A stretch of 64,000 nucleotides of DNA from Mesorhizobium caraganae (GCF_016836705.1 NZ_JAFCGY010000001.1:1364001-1428000), one strand, 5' to 3'. Positions 48,147-58,155 are shown, counted from the first letter of the stretch. A program made the numbers and translations. The notes: a model not told the origin generated them from the letters alone.

Positions 48147-49265
48147 CTACACCCGCATCGGCATCAGGACGTAGAGCGCGGTTTCGTCGGCCATGTCGTG
48201 GATCAGCGTCGGCGAACCGGCATCGGCCAGCATGAATTTCGCTTCCGTGCCGGTCAACTGGGCGGCGACGTCGAGCAGATATTTGGCGTTGAAGCCGATC
48301 TCGATCGGGTCGGACGAATAGTCGGCGGCCAGTTCCTCGGTGGCGCTGCCAGAATCCGGATTGTTCACCGCAAGCGTCACCTGGCCCTCGGTAATTGAAA
48401 GCTTCACCGCGCGGCCGCGTTCGGAGGAAATGGTCGAGACGCGGTCGACGGCGGCGGCAAAACTCTGGCGATCAATGATCAGCTTCTTGTCGTTGCCGGT
48501 CGGGATGACCCGCTGATAGTCCGGGAAGGTGCCGTCGATCAGCTTCGAGGTCAAAACCACGCTGCCGATGGTGAAGCGGATCTTGGTGTCGGACAATTCG
48601 GTGGTGACAGCGACATCCGGATCATCGACCAGCTTCTGCAACTCGCTGACCGTCTTTCGCGGAATGATGATGCCCGGCATGCCTTCGGAACCCGCCGGGG
48701 CGTCGATCTCTGCGCGCGCCAGGCGGTGGCCGTCGGTCGCCACGGAGCGCAGCTTCAGCTTGCCGCCGGTCTCATGGGTGTGCAGGTAGATTCCGTTCAG
48801 ATAATAGCGCGTCTCTTCGGTGGAGATGGCGAACTGCGTCTTCTCGATCAGGCCTCTCAAGGCGACGGAATCGAGCCGGAAGATGTGCGAGAACGACCCG
48901 GCCGAAAGCTCGGGGAAATCGGACTGCGGCAGGCATTGCAGGCGAAAGCTTGAGCGGCCCGACGTCACCGTCATGGCATTGCCGTCCTCGTCGGTCTTCA
49001 GCATCACCTCGGCGCCGTCGGGCAGTTTGCGCACGATGTCGTAGAGCAGGTGCGCCGGAACCGTCGTCGCCCCGCCGCGCTCGACCTTTGCAGGTGTCGC
49101 TTCGGTTACTTCGAGGTCGAGGTCGGTGGCTTTCATTTCAAGGCTGGCGCCCTCGGCGCTGAGCAGCACGTTCGACAGGATCGGTATGGTGTTGCGCCGT
49201 TCGACCACGCGATGAACATGGTTGAGCGACTTCAGGAGATTTGACCGTTCCAGGATAACACGCAT
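48147..49265 (-). CDS. dnaN: DNA polymerase III beta sliding clamp
   Basis: A 372-residue clamp with three repeated domains. The N-terminus MRVILERSNLLKSLNHVHRV and the VERRNTIPILSNVLL stretch are typical, and the C-terminus DETALYVLMPMRV is nearly invariant in the family. It tethers the replicative polymerase to DNA. It follows dnaA by 356 bases, a gap with a terminator for dnaA, two repeats and another hairpin, so it probably has its own promoter. Confidence 0.95.
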   Translation of the reverse strand: MRVILERSNLLKSLNHVHRVVERRNTIPILSNVLLSAEGASLEMKATDLDLEVTEATPAKVERGGATTVPAHLLYDIVRKLPDGAEVMLKTDEDGNAMTVTSGRSSFRLQCLPQSDFPELSAGSFSHIFRLDSVALRGLIEKTQFAISTEETRYYLNGIYLHTHETGGKLKLRSVATDGHRLARAEIDAPAGSEGMPGIIIPRKTVSELQKLVDDPDVAVTTELSDTKIRFTIGSVVLTSKLIDGTFPDYQRVIPTGNDKKLIIDRQSFAAAVDRVSTISSERGRAVKLSITEGQVTLAVNNPDSGSATEELAADYSSDPIEIGFNAKYLLDVAAQLTGTEAKFMLADAGSPTLIHDMADETALYVLMPMRV

Positions 49266-49378
49266 GACGAAACAGGCTCGCTTGAATGAATGAACGGGTC
49301 ACCAGTGGGCGGCGCCCCGCGAAAGGTCTGAACAGGCTCAGAATCTATGCAAACTGACAGGAAAAAGCCGTTAAACGC

Positions 49379-49416
49379 AAGCCCGCGCCACCGGTTCGCG
49401 CCGGTTACGCGGGCTT
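49379..49416. terminator. Symmetric hairpin upstream of dnaN
   Basis: AAGCCCGCG (49379-49387) pairs with CGCGGGCTT (49408-49416), with an inner ACCGG/CCGGT stem. It reads similarly on both strands. On the dnaN strand it lies about 115 bases before the start; GCGTTTAACGGCTTTTT follows, so termination before dnaN is possible but uncertain. Confidence 0.4.
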
Positions 49417-49449
49417 TCTGGGGATAAAGCGGGCAATGGCCGCCAACCT

Positions 49450-49498
49450 ATGCATGCCGCCCAAAAGTGCGCAGCGGTTTTGGGACAACGACATGCAT
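49450..49498. repeat. Short palindromic repeat, family B (tandem copy 1)
   Basis: ATGCATG and CATGCAT ends surround CCCAAAAGTGCGCAGCGG and TTTTGGG. A second copy, with 45 identical bases, starts 56 bases further at 49514. Both lie in the dnaA-dnaN gap (49266-49621). Confidence 0.8.
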
Positions 49499-49509
49499 CA
49501 AAAAGGACT

Positions 49510-49554
49510 ATGTCGCCCAAAAGTGCGCAGCGGTTTTGGGACAACGACATGCAT
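49510..49554. repeat. Short palindromic repeat, family B (tandem copy 2)
   Basis: ATGTCG and CGACATGCAT bound the same core as copy 1. The two copies are nearly identical over 45 bases, which suggests recent tandem duplication. The gap otherwise holds the dnaA terminator and the hairpin at 49379. Confidence 0.8.
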
Positions 49555-49570
49555 CAAACAAGAAATTTAA

Positions 49571-49605
49571 AGCGCGCCGACCGAATACTCTAAACCCGGC
49601 GCGCT
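49571..49605 (-). terminator. Terminator of dnaA
   Basis: On the minus strand AGCGCGCCG and CGGCGCGCT form a perfect nine-pair stem 17 bases after the dnaA stop, followed by TTTAAATTTC. The U-run is interrupted, so termination may be partial. Confidence 0.55.
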
Positions 49606-49621
49606 CTGTTTGCCTCGCCGC

Positions 49622-51166
49622 TCAGGCCTGGTCGTTGATCAGCCTGCGCAACAGTTCCAGCTCCTGCGCCAGCGTATTGTCGACGCCGGAAAGGTCCTCG
49701 ATCTTTCGCACGGCATGCAGCACCGTGGTGTGATCGCGACCGCCGAAACGCCTGCCGATCTCCGGCAGCGAACGCGGCGTCATCACCTTCGACAGGTACA
49801 TGGCGACCTGCCGCGGCTTGACGATGGTGCGCGTGCGCCGGTTGGACAGAAGCTCTGTCTTCGACACATTGTAATGGCGCGCCACGATGCGCTGGATGTC
49901 CTCGATGCGCACCCGCTTCGGCTCGCCCGAGCGATAGATATGGCCGAGGATTTCGTCGATGCGGTCGATGGTGATCGCCGGCTCGAACGACTGACGGAAC
50001 AGCAGCTGATTGAACGCGCCTTCCAGTTCACGCCCGCTCCCGGTCACCGTGCGGGCGACATGGTTGAGGATCTCCTCCGAAATATTGAGTGAGGCATCGT
50101 CGACTTTGGCGGTGGCAAGCCGCAGCTTGAGCATGCCGATGCGCATGGCGAAGTCCGGCGCCGACATTTCGAGCGCGACACCACCATTGAGGCGCGAACG
50201 CACGCGCGGCTCCAGCGATTCCAGTTCCGACGGCGGCCTGTCGGCAGCAACCACCACCTGCTTGGCGCTGTCGAGCAGCATGTTGATGAGATGGCAGAAT
50301 TCATGCTGGATCGACTTGCCCTGCAGGAACTGCATGTCGTCGATGATCAACAGGTCGATGTCGCGCAGCTGTTCCTTCAGCGTAAGCGCATTGTTGTCGC
50401 GGATCGCGGTGGCGAAGCGCCACATGAAATACTCGGCCGTCAGGTAGACGACGCGCGACTTCGGGTTCTGTTTGAGCGACTCGGCTGCGATCGCCTGCAA
50501 AAGGTGCGTCTTGCCAAGACCGACGGTGGCATGGAGGAACAGCGGATTGAAGCGCACCGCGCTCGACTGCGATTCCGCCACGGCTTTGGCGGCAGCGAAG
50601 GCCACCCGGTTCGACGGGCCTTCAATAAAGGAGCCGAACGTGTAGCGTGGATCAAGCGGCGACCCCAGCACATTGTGCCGGAACTCGGCCTCGATCGGCG
50701 TGCCGGGGCGAGGGGCGGGCGCCCGCTCCACCCGGCCTGGACCCGCCGTGCCGGCCGCCAGTGCGGTCTGCGTCTGCTTGGTCATCTTGCGCGCAGGCAC
50801 GGCTTCGGGCTCGACGCCATTGCGGGCCGGACGGGTCGCGGTGCGCACGACGATCTCGATTTTCAGGACCTCGGGGTCTTCGTGCTTCCACAGATCGGCG
50901 ATGAGATCGAGATAGTGACCATTGATCCACGAGCGCAGGAAGGCCGTGGGCACAGAGATGCGTACAATGCCCCGGGAAGCCTCCGCCACCTTCATCCGCC
51001 CGAACCAGCTCGAATAGACCTCGGTTCCCAGACGCGCCTTCAACTGGGCCTTGACCCGGTCGAACTTCTGTTCCGCGTCGCTGGAAGTCGCCACGTCGTG
51101 TGCTCCGACCAATGTTCCAGGAAATGGCAGGTCGCCCGAAAGCTCCCGCTCGATGCCGCTCTGCAT
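49622..51166 (-). CDS. dnaA: Chromosomal replication initiator DnaA
   Basis: A 514-residue AAA+ initiator. Domain I is near the N-terminus ([20 protein letters not shown]). Domain III has Walker [13 protein letters not shown] with K219 and Walker [16 protein letters not shown]. Domain IV ends with the DNA-binding signature [18 protein letters not shown]. An alphaproteobacterial linker (residues 110-165) is rich in Ala, Pro and Arg. The 849-base gap upstream, to rpsT, has two DnaA-box-like sites and should hold the promoter. Confidence 0.96.
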   Translation of the reverse strand: MQSGIERELSGDLPFPGTLVGAHDVATSSDAEQKFDRVKAQLKARLGTEVYSSWFGRMKVAEASRGIVRISVPTAFLRSWINGHYLDLIADLWKHEDPEVLKIEIVVRTATRPARNGVEPEAVPARKMTKQTQTALAAGTAGPGRVERAPAPRPGTPIEAEFRHNVLGSPLDPRYTFGSFIEGPSNRVAFAAAKAVAESQSSAVRFNPLFLHATVGLGKTHLLQAIAAESLKQNPKSRVVYLTAEYFMWRFATAIRDNNALTLKEQLRDIDLLIIDDMQFLQGKSIQHEFCHLINMLLDSAKQVVVAADRPPSELESLEPRVRSRLNGGVALEMSAPDFAMRIGMLKLRLATAKVDDASLNISEEILNHVARTVTGSGRELEGAFNQLLFRQSFEPAITIDRIDEILGHIYRSGEPKRVRIEDIQRIVARHYNVSKTELLSNRRTRTIVKPRQVAMYLSKVMTPRSLPEIGRRFGGRDHTTVLHAVRKIEDLSGVDNTLAQELELLRRLINDQA

Positions 51167-51554
51167 GATGATTGCGTCCCTTTTCCTTTGTACCTTTTTT
51201 CCGCCGGGAGTGCGCCTCCTGCACCCATGTTTCCGACGACCGTATCTTCGCTACAACACCACCGCCGCCGCCGGCGGATGACGTTGCCTCGTCAGCAAGG
51301 GATCGGTCCGGCTGCTTAAAGCCAGTCCGTCTGACATGTTCGGGCAGAGCGGTGCCACCCGGCGAAAACGCCGGTGCGCCATCAACCTGCCATGTACAAA
51401 TTACGCCAGTCCCCTACCGCATCGAAAAGACAAACCATACCCGTTCGCGGAATTGCTCCGCGTCATGAATTCTGCCACTGTGAGCTGGCCGATTCAGGCT
51501 GGGTTAAGGGCTAAGGGCCCGTCCCTTTCGATGGACAGACATTACCGAAATCGC

Positions 51555-51563
51555 TGTGGATAG
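51555..51563. promoter_or_regulatory. DnaA-box-like site
   Basis: TGTGGATAG differs at one base from the complement of the consensus TTATCCACA. It is 389 bases upstream of dnaA, suiting autoregulation by DnaA. Confidence 0.4.
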
Positions 51564-51771
51564 GGCAAGGCCACGTCTAACGGATTTTTAAGGAATCTGG
51601 TTGCTGATGAAGGGCTCGGGTCCCGTTCTGGAACCACAGATTTTGACAAAGCCATTGTGATTCAAACCCTTTTGCCGCGAATATGAAAATGGCTGTGCGG
51701 TTTGAAATTTTCTGAAATAATTCGCTTGACACCAACTTGCCGCCTGTCGCCCACAGGCGATGTGAACAAGC

Positions 51772-51780
51772 TGTGGATCA
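51772..51780. promoter_or_regulatory. Second DnaA-box-like site
   Basis: TGTGGATCA matches seven of nine bases of the DnaA box complement, inside an AT-rich stretch. A weaker candidate than the site at 51555. Confidence 0.3.
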
Positions 51781-51957
51781 CTTCCAGCAAGCCATTGAAA
51801 AATATCAGTAATTTGTGACAATCGAATTTATTGGCGTGGGCCGTTTCGGCGGATTGGAATATCATTGGGAGTGTATGTGCCGGCAAAGCATTCCGAACTC
51901 TGGAATGCGGGCCGGGGCGCGCTTTGCGGGCATTCTTTTTAAGTGCTTGCCGGCAAA

Positions 51958-51986
51958 CGAAAAAACCCGGCGCGATTGGCCGGGTT
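51958..51986 (-). terminator. Terminator of rpsT
   Basis: On the minus strand AACCCGGC and GCCGGGTT pair over eight bases around CAATCGC, then six U. It lies about 30 bases after the rpsT stop, separating it from dnaA. Confidence 0.85.
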
Positions 51987-52015
51987 GAAAAGAACGACAG
52001 TTCAGGAACGGTCGA

Positions 52016-52282
52016 TCAGGCCGACAGCACCTTGAGGCGGTGAGCCAGACGCGACACCTTGCGCGATGCCGTATTCTTGTGGATCACGCCCTTGGTCGCG
52101 GCGCGCATCAATTCCGGCTCTGCGGTCTTGAAGGCTTCCAGCGCGGCTGCCTTGTCGCCGGCAGCCAGTGCCTCTTCGACCTGGCGGACATAGGTACGCA
52201 CGCGCGAGCGGCGGTTCTTGTTGATCGCTGCGCGGCGGGCGATCTTGCGCGTTGCCTTTTTGGCCGAGGAGGTATTGGCCAT
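52016..52282 (-). CDS. rpsT: 30S ribosomal protein S20
   Basis: An 88-residue basic helical protein starting [20 protein letters not shown] and ending [10 protein letters not shown], the S20 pattern. It binds 16S rRNA in the 30S body. The ATG at 52282 gives the standard length; an in-frame start further upstream has no support. It lies upstream of dnaA, as in other rhizobia, with its own terminator. Confidence 0.95.
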   Translation of the reverse strand: MANTSSAKKATRKIARRAAINKNRRSRVRTYVRQVEEALAAGDKAAALEAFKTAEPELMRAATKGVIHKNTASRKVSRLAHRLKVLSA

Positions 52283-52435
52283 GGTGCCTCTCTTCTGATC
52301 TGGTGAGCGCATGCGGGATGCCGCAGGGCGCAAAAAACAAACGGGCAGCCAACGGCCGCCTCGGTTGGAGCGGCTTATAGTTCAGCTTTCCCGGCACGTC
52401 AACGCCGCTTTGGCTTCTTTTTGGCCTCCGCCGCC

Positions 52436-52509
52436 AGAGCCCGATGCCGAAAGGGGTGAAGCCGTTTTTCTCGGACGAACGGAAACCGTTTGTCGCGGCA
52501 TCATGCTCT
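52436..52509. repeat. Short palindromic repeat, family A (long form)
   Basis: AGAGC (52436-52440) and GCTCT (52505-52509) bound an element with GATGCCG/CGGCATC arms and the inner GGACGAACGG/CCGTTTGTC hairpin. It fills part of the rpsT to enoyl-CoA hydratase gap. Confidence 0.75.
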
Positions 52510-52521
52510 AACGCGTTGACG

Positions 52522-53295
52522 CTAGCGGTTGGTGAAATTCGGCTTCCGTTTCTCGGCAAAGGCCGCCATGCCTTCCTTCTGGTCGTCGAGCGCAAACAGC
52601 GAGTGAAACAGCCGGCGTTCGAAGCGTAACCCCTCGGCCAGCGTCGTCTCGTAGGCGCGGTTGACGGCCTCCTTGGCCATCATCACCGAGGGCAGCGAAA
52701 ATTCAGCGATCCTGGCTGCGGCCTTCAGCGCTTCGTCGACCAGTTCCCCAGCCGGCACAACGCGCGACGCCAGGCCGCTCCGCTCGGCCTCCGCGGCATC
52801 CATCATCCGTCCGGTCAGGCACATGTCCATCGCCTTCGACTTGCCGACGAAGCGGGTGAGCCGTTGCGACCCGCCCATGCCGGGAATGACGCCAAGCGTT
52901 ATTTCGGGCTGGCCGAATTTTGCCGTGTCGGCGGCAATGATAAAATCGCACATCATCGCCAGCTCACAGCCGCCGCCCAGCGCATAGCCGGCGACCGCCG
53001 CGATCATCGGCTTGCGCGTGCGTGTGAATTCCTCCCAGCCGACGAAAAGATCCCGGACATAGGCGTCGGCGTAGGCGATGGTCTGCATTTCCTTGATGTC
53101 GGCGCCCGCCGCAAAGGCCTTCTCGGAACCGGTGATGACCATGGCGCCGATGCCCGGATCGGCATCGAACCCCTTTGCTGCCACCAATATGTCCGCCAGC
53201 ACCTGGGCGTTCAGCGCGTTGAGCGCCTTGGGCCGGTTCAGCGTGATCAGGCCGACCTTGCCGCGCGTCTCCACGATGATGGTTTCATAACTCAT
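52522..53295 (-). CDS. Enoyl-CoA hydratase
   Basis: A 257-residue crotonase-family enzyme. The oxyanion-hole and catalytic regions are seen in [32 protein letters not shown] and [20 protein letters not shown], the last two carrying the two active-site glutamates. It hydrates trans-2-enoyl-CoA in fatty-acid oxidation. The ATG at 53295 gives the typical length; the frame continues upstream without homology. The gene is commonly found next to mutM and rpsT in rhizobia. Confidence 0.92.
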   Translation of the reverse strand: MSYETIIVETRGKVGLITLNRPKALNALNAQVLADILVAAKGFDADPGIGAMVITGSEKAFAAGADIKEMQTIAYADAYVRDLFVGWEEFTRTRKPMIAAVAGYALGGGCELAMMCDFIIAADTAKFGQPEITLGVIPGMGGSQRLTRFVGKSKAMDMCLTGRMMDAAEAERSGLASRVVPAGELVDEALKAAARIAEFSLPSVMMAKEAVNRAYETTLAEGLRFERRLFHSLFALDDQKEGMAAFAEKRKPNFTNR

Positions 53296-53332
53296 GGGCT
53301 CGCCTCCTCGTTCCGGCATTGAAGCGATCGGT

Positions 53333-53460
53333 CTAGAGCAATTCCAGGAAAAGTGTGAGCGGTTTTCCCGGGAAAAGCGCATAGCGCTTTCCCTTGGGAA
53401 TTGCGTCAAAACAATAGCTAGAACGGGTCGCGGTTTCCGTGAAACGGTGAGCCGCTCTAG
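53333..53460. repeat. Composite palindromic repeat, family C
   Basis: CTAGAGC (53333-53339) and GCTCTAG (53454-53460) are the outer arms. Inside, GCAATTCC and GGAATTGC bound a core AGGAAAAGTGTGAGCGGTTTTCCC that shares its centre with families A and B, plus GAAAAGCGC/GCGCTTTC. It fills the gap between the enoyl-CoA hydratase start and mutM stop. Confidence 0.75.
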
Positions 53461-53461
53461 C

Positions 53462-54352
53462 TCACCGCTGACAGGTCCGGCAATAGAAGGTCGAGCGGCC
53501 GCTTTGCACGACGCGCTCGATGTGGCCGCGGCAGCCGGGCGTCGGGCAGGGCTCGCCCTCGCGATCGTAGACCGCGAAGGAATGCTGGAAATAGCCCAGC
53601 GACCCGTCTGTGTGCACATAGTCGCGCAGCGACGACCCGCCGGCGGCGATCGCGTCGGCAATCACTGAACGGATCGCTTCCGCCAGTCGTTCGCTCTGCT
53701 CCTTGGCCTTCTTGCCGGCCCCGGCGATAGTGCCTGCCTCGCGCATTGGCGACAGGCCGGCGCGCCATAGCGCCTCCGAGACATAAATGTTGCCGAGCCC
53801 GGCGATCAGCTTCTGGTCGAGCAGCGCCGCCTTCAACGGCGATCTGCGGCCCTTCAGCAGCGAAGCGAGCAGGGCGCCGTCCAGCGCGTTGCCGGTCGGC
53901 TCGATGCCCAGTCCCGCCAGCATCGGGTGCGCGTCGGCCAGTCCTTCCGCAAACAGCATGAAGCCGAAGCGGCGCGGGTCGTTGAAGACCACGCGAGATT
54001 GGACGGCGGCTGGCGACACGAGGTGGAACACGACATGGTCGTGCTTGGCATCCTTCGAGCGCTCGTGATGGAACTTGCCTGGCGTCGCGCTGTCATCAGC
54101 GGTTTCGATACGGAACGAGCCCGACATGCCGAGATGGCAGATCAGAACCGGGCCGCCGTCCAGATGCATGGTCAGATATTTGGCGCGGCGGCCAAGCGCG
54201 GTGATGGTCTTGCCGGTCAGCCGCTGCGCAAATTTCACCGGAAACGGAAATCTGAGATCGGGCCGGCGTACCTCGACGCGCACGATGCGCGCGCCTTCCA
54301 GAACCGGCTGCAGGCCACGCCGGACCGTTTCGACCTCGGGCAGCTCAGGCAT
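53462..54352 (-). CDS. mutM: Formamidopyrimidine-DNA glycosylase
   Basis: A 296-residue DNA repair glycosylase/AP lyase removing 8-oxoguanine and ring-opened purines. The N-terminus [17 protein letters not shown] carries the catalytic proline P2 and E3. The helix-two-turn-helix region contains [20 protein letters not shown], and the C-terminal zinc finger has CPTPGC and FYCRTC. It overlaps the end of deoB by eight bases. Confidence 0.95.
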   Translation of the reverse strand: MPELPEVETVRRGLQPVLEGARIVRVEVRRPDLRFPFPVKFAQRLTGKTITALGRRAKYLTMHLDGGPVLICHLGMSGSFRIETADDSATPGKFHHERSKDAKHDHVVFHLVSPAAVQSRVVFNDPRRFGFMLFAEGLADAHPMLAGLGIEPTGNALDGALLASLLKGRRSPLKAALLDQKLIAGLGNIYVSEALWRAGLSPMREAGTIAGAGKKAKEQSERLAEAIRSVIADAIAAGGSSLRDYVHTDGSLGYFQHSFAVYDREGEPCPTPGCRGHIERVVQSGRSTFYCRTCQR

Positions 54353-55586
54353 GGCCGCCTATCGTCGCATGGAAGGAGGTACCGTGTCGGCCTTGCCCCA
54401 GCGCGAGGTGTTCGGCCACGGTTTCACCGATATCGGCGAAGGTCGTCCTGAGCCCAATGTCGCCGCCCGTGAGACCCGGTGCGGTGCCGATGACCGGAAT
54501 GCGTTCACGCGTGTGGTCGGTGCCGCGCCATGTCGGGTCGTTGCCGTGGTCGGCGGTGAGGATCAGCAGATCGCCCGGCTTCAGTTTCACCAGCGCCTCG
54601 GGCAGCCGGCGGTCGAAGGCTTCGAGCGCCGCCGCATAGCCGGCGACGTCGCGACGGTGGCCGAATTCGGTGTCGAAGTCGACGAAATTAGCGAACACCA
54701 GGTCGCCGTCGCCGGCATCGTCCATCGCGCCCAGCGCCTTGTCGAACATTGCCATGTTGCCGGGCGCCTTGCGCACTTCCGAGATGCCGCGGTGGGCGAA
54801 GATGTCGCCGATCTTGCCGACCGCGATCACCCGGCTGCCGCGCCCGGTCAAGCGGTCGAGCAGCGTCGGCTCGGGCGGCGGCACGGCGTAGTCATGGCGG
54901 TTGTAGGTGCGCTCGAAGGTGGCGGATGTTTCGCCAAGGAAGGGCCGTGCGATCACCCGTCCGATTTTCAGCGGGTCGACCAGCCGGCGCACCGTCTTGC
55001 AGAACTCGTAGAGACGGTCCAGGCCGAAATGCACCTCGTGCGCTGCTATCTGCAGGACGGAATCGACCGAGGTGTAGCAGATCGGCTTGCCGGTGCGGAT
55101 ATGCTCCTCGCCGAAGCGTTCGATGATCTCCGTGCCCGGCGCATGGCAATTGCCGAGGATGCCCGGCACGTTGCCTTCGCGGATCATCGCTTCGGTCAGT
55201 TCGGAAGGGAAGGCGGGCACCGTATCGGGGAAATAGCCCCAGTCGAAGCGCACAGGCAGGCCGGCGATTTCCCAGTGGCCCGACGGCGTATCCTTGCCGC
55301 TCGAGATCTCCTGCGCGGCGCCGTGGAAGGCGGAGGCCGAAACGGCGTCGGCCTTGCTGTCGAACCGGAAGCCGGTCGCAGTGTGCGCGGCGCGGGCTAG
55401 ACCGAGTGAAACCATGTTGGGCACCAGAAGCGGTCCCTTGCGCAGGCCTTCGCGATCGGCGCGGCCTTCCGCGCAGGCCTGGGCGATATGTCCGAATGTG
55501 TTCGAGCCGGCATCGCCATAGCGTTCGGCATCGGCGGCGCCGCCAATGCCGAAAGAATCGAGAACGAAGAGGAAAGCGCGCGCCAT
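54345..55586 (-). CDS. deoB: Phosphopentomutase
   Basis: A 413-residue alkaline-phosphatase-superfamily enzyme interconverting ribose-1-phosphate and ribose-5-phosphate (and the deoxy forms) in nucleoside salvage. The metal site begins in [38 protein letters not shown] and [18 protein letters not shown] motifs are conserved. I use the ATG at 55586; another at 55598 adds four residues. Its 3' end overlaps mutM by eight bases, an unusual pairing of salvage and repair genes. Confidence 0.92.
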   Translation of the reverse strand: MARAFLFVLDSFGIGGAADAERYGDAGSNTFGHIAQACAEGRADREGLRKGPLLVPNMVSLGLARAAHTATGFRFDSKADAVSASAFHGAAQEISSGKDTPSGHWEIAGLPVRFDWGYFPDTVPAFPSELTEAMIREGNVPGILGNCHAPGTEIIERFGEEHIRTGKPICYTSVDSVLQIAAHEVHFGLDRLYEFCKTVRRLVDPLKIGRVIARPFLGETSATFERTYNRHDYAVPPPEPTLLDRLTGRGSRVIAVGKIGDIFAHRGISEVRKAPGNMAMFDKALGAMDDAGDGDLVFANFVDFDTEFGHRRDVAGYAAALEAFDRRLPEALVKLKPGDLLILTADHGNDPTWRGTDHTRERIPVIGTAPGLTGGDIGLRTTFADIGETVAEHLALGQGRHGTSFHATIGGHA

Positions 55587-55762
55587 CGGTGCCGTCATTG
55601 CCAGTCTGGGGGACCAGACATAAGGTCCCGTCGCGGCATTGGCAAATCGGAAACCAGGCGGCAACGGCTTGGCGCAATAGTCGCGACGGCGGGCAGGCGC
55701 GGTGTACGCATCCTTGCGGGATGCGGCGCGCTTCGAGGAACGGCGGTAAGAGGCATGAAACG

Positions 55763-56719
55763 ATGACACGGGCGGATCTCGCCATAGGGCCGGGTTGGTG
55801 GGCATTGGCGACCAGCGTGGCGTTGCTGGCCTTGCCGCAGGCCGTGCACGCCGACTGGCGCGACCAGATCGGGACGTTTCGGATCGGCATCGTTGCCGAG
55901 CCGGGCGCAGGCAAAACGGTTCCGGGTCTGGCCTTGCTGACAGACGCCTACGGCAAGGCGCTCGGCATGAAGGTGGAATTTGTCGTCGCGCATGACTATG
56001 CGGCGCTGATCGAGGCACAGGCCACTGCCCGGATTCAGTACGCGGTCTATTCGGCGACCGCCTACGCCACCGCCTTGGAGCGCTGCGGTTGCGTCGAACC
56101 TCTGGTGGCGCCGGTCGATGCCGACGGCGCCACCGGCATCCGCTCCGTGCTTTTGACCCGCGACAGCAAGCTTCCCGATCTTGCAGCCATGCAAACGCAC
56201 CGCATCGCCATGGCGCCTTCCGATAATGTCGGCGGTTTTCTTCTGCCGCTCGCCGGGCTGGCCGCCGATGGCGTCAAGATCAGCCAGGATGCGCCATTCC
56301 TCACTCATGCCGGCTCGGCCGCCGCTGCCGAAGCGATGCTGGTCGATGGCCAGGCCGATGCGATGTTCGGCTGGGAGCGGGCCGCGGCGGAAAACCGGAC
56401 GGCGATTGCCGGCGATCAGCCGGCTGACCCCGACGGCACGGCGGCGCGGCTTGAGGCGGCGGGGATTCCAAAAGCCGCGCTCCAGATCATCTGGACCTCG
56501 GGTATGCTCAGATACGGTCCCCACGCCGTCCGCAGCGACCTCGACCCCGAAGCCAAACGCCGGCTGACCGTCTTCCTCACCAATCTCAGGTCGCAGTCGC
56601 CGGAAGTCTACGATTTCGTGGAATCGAAACATTCCGGCGGCTTCACATCAGCCGCCGCTGGCGACTATGCGATGGCAACAGCCATTGTGCGCCTGCTGTC
56701 GGACAGCAGCGGCCAATGA
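55763..56719 (+). CDS. PhnD-like phosphate/phosphonate-type substrate-binding protein
   Basis: A 318-residue exported protein with a signal peptide (about 1-30, ending PQAVHA). It belongs to the PhnD family of periplasmic binding proteins: [14 protein letters not shown] near the N-terminus, [20 protein letters not shown], and the PhnD-type closing region [13 protein letters not shown]. No permease or ATPase gene is adjacent, so it may serve a remote ABC transporter or act as a sensor. AAGAGG lies nine bases before the ATG at 55763. It diverges from deoB and converges on the Tad pilus genes. Confidence 0.75.
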   Translation: MTRADLAIGPGWWALATSVALLALPQAVHADWRDQIGTFRIGIVAEPGAGKTVPGLALLTDAYGKALGMKVEFVVAHDYAALIEAQATARIQYAVYSATAYATALERCGCVEPLVAPVDADGATGIRSVLLTRDSKLPDLAAMQTHRIAMAPSDNVGGFLLPLAGLAADGVKISQDAPFLTHAGSAAAAEAMLVDGQADAMFGWERAAAENRTAIAGDQPADPDGTAARLEAAGIPKAALQIIWTSGMLRYGPHAVRSDLDPEAKRRLTVFLTNLRSQSPEVYDFVESKHSGGFTSAAAGDYAMATAIVRLLSDSSGQ

Positions 56720-56727
56720 TCCGGCGC

Positions 56728-57351
56728 TCAGCAGTTGCCGCAGGGGATCGTCGTGCTCCGGCGCGGCCTGAGGTAATAGGTCTCGCCCATGTTGATGGTG
56801 CTGAAGAAGGAGCTGGTCAATCCAACCCGTTTCGCATTGTCGGCGTCCCATGCAATGATGGGCTGGTAGCCGAGCTGGCTTTCGACACGGATAAGGAAAG
56901 TGTTCCTGATCCTAAGCGTAGCGGGCACCGTGGTTGGGTCGTCCTTCTTAGCGTCGGCGGAATAGGTGCCGTTCACCACCTTGCGCGACCACACTACTTC
57001 TGCCGTGGGCGAGGCCTCGTCCGTCATCTGTATCGCCGTGACGATGATGTTTGGCGTTGAGCGGTTGTAGGGCTGCAAGGTCGAGGTGCCGATCTTCATG
57101 ATCGCATCGATATCGGCGGCCATGATTGTCTGCTGCTGCGTGATCAGATCCGCAACCATGGAGCCGATACGGCTGACCTTTTTGCTGGTCTCTATGGCCT
57201 GCGAGGCCTCCATGGTCACGAAATACATGACCAGCAGCACGGGCACGATGAAGGCGAACTCGATGGCCGCGACGCCGCGGCGATCCGAGCAGAATCGCAT
57301 CGCTCTTGCCCAGATACTCGAAAACCCCTGATGCGCCCCCGCACGATACAT
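56728..57351 (-). CDS. TadG/TadE-like pilus assembly protein
   Basis: A 207-residue minor-pilin-like protein. The TadE signature RRGVAAIEFAFIVPVLLVMY is a hydrophobic stretch with the invariant glutamate. A periplasmic region of about 160 residues follows, ending in CGNC. It is needed for Flp pilus assembly. AAGGGA precedes the ATG at 57351. It follows the TadE gene on the same strand by 36 bases. Confidence 0.82.
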   Translation of the reverse strand: MYRAGAHQGFSSIWARAMRFCSDRRGVAAIEFAFIVPVLLVMYFVTMEASQAIETSKKVSRIGSMVADLITQQQTIMAADIDAIMKIGTSTLQPYNRSTPNIIVTAIQMTDEASPTAEVVWSRKVVNGTYSADAKKDDPTTVPATLRIRNTFLIRVESQLGYQPIIAWDADNAKRVGLTSSFFSTINMGETYYLRPRRSTTIPCGNC

Positions 57352-57387
57352 GCCCGTTTCCCTTTAAGCCAAAATAACGCTGCGTTC

Positions 57388-58002
57388 TCAGTCGTCGAAC
57401 GGTTCGTTCTGCCAGGTCACCGATGCGAAATGCAGCGTGTTGCCGTCTTTCAGATTGGCCATCGATTTGGCCATGAAATCGGTCATGACCGGCCATTTGT
57501 AGAAGACCCGCAGCATATTCTTCGTTTCCGCCAGGCCCGGCGTTACGGCGAAGCTCATCGAATTCGTGCCTTGCGTCAGCACGATCTCGCCATTGACGAT
57601 CTTGAAGCCAGCCGTGGCGGCATCGGCAAAGGTCGGATATTCGCGCAGATCCACCAGCAGTCCGGGACAGGTCTTGGCGACCATGATCTCCAGTCTGGTG
57701 CAGATGAGGTCCCGGAGCTTGGTTCCGGTCAGGTCGGCCGGCTTCAGCTGGCCGGTGCGCACCTGGCGGGCGACGTCGTCGGTGATGTTGGCCATCACCT
57801 CCTGTCCGGCAAATGAAATGCAGCTCTCGAGGATGGCGAAGACGAGAAGCGCAAACGGGATCGCCAGCATGGCGAATTCCATCGCCGTGCTGCCGCGACG
57901 ATCGCCAAGGAAGCGGCGGGTAAACGTTACGCGTCCAGCCTTGCCCTTCGCGATCTCGCGTCCTGAATCCTCGTCTAAACGCCCGTCCAAAACGTCGCCC
58001 AT
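57388..58002 (-). CDS. TadE-like pilus assembly protein
   Basis: A 204-residue protein. After a basic N-terminus, RRGSTAMEFAMLAIPFALLV is the TadE hydrophobic segment with its glutamate; the periplasmic domain has cysteines at LICTRLEIMVAKTC, perhaps forming a disulphide. The ATG at 58002 follows AGGGA. It is a pseudopilin-type component of the Tad system. The 153-base gap upstream holds no clear element. Confidence 0.82.
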   Translation of the reverse strand: MGDVLDGRLDEDSGREIAKGKAGRVTFTRRFLGDRRGSTAMEFAMLAIPFALLVFAILESCISFAGQEVMANITDDVARQVRTGQLKPADLTGTKLRDLICTRLEIMVAKTCPGLLVDLREYPTFADAATAGFKIVNGEIVLTQGTNSMSFAVTPGLAETKNMLRVFYKWPVMTDFMAKSMANLKDGNTLHFASVTWQNEPFDD

Positions 58003-58155
58003 GTCACGTCCCTGCCGATCCTGATGCGGTACCGTCAGCAACATTAGCGAGAACCCATTGAGGTCCGGTTTGGATGACCGTTAAATTCGACGGGAAGGCA
58101 TTAACCCGCCGCTAACCGAAGCAAAATTTCGGGAAACTGGTAGCAGCCCAGGCGC

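Larger units (their letters stand above)
51167..51957. other. Long dnaA upstream region
   Basis: About 790 bases without a convincing gene between dnaA and the rpsT terminator. The stretch 51590-51900 is AT-richer than its surroundings and holds two DnaA-box-like sequences. It probably contains the dnaA promoter and control sites. In alphaproteobacteria the chromosome origin is usually near hemE, not dnaA, so I do not call oriC here. Confidence 0.5.

Noticed and set aside
49379..49558. CRISPR array
   Set aside because: Only two copies of an internally palindromic repeat without regular spacers or cas genes.
51167..52015. Chromosomal origin oriC next to dnaA
   Set aside because: Only two imperfect DnaA-box-like sites, no cluster with an obvious unwinding element; alphaproteobacterial origins are usually near hemE.
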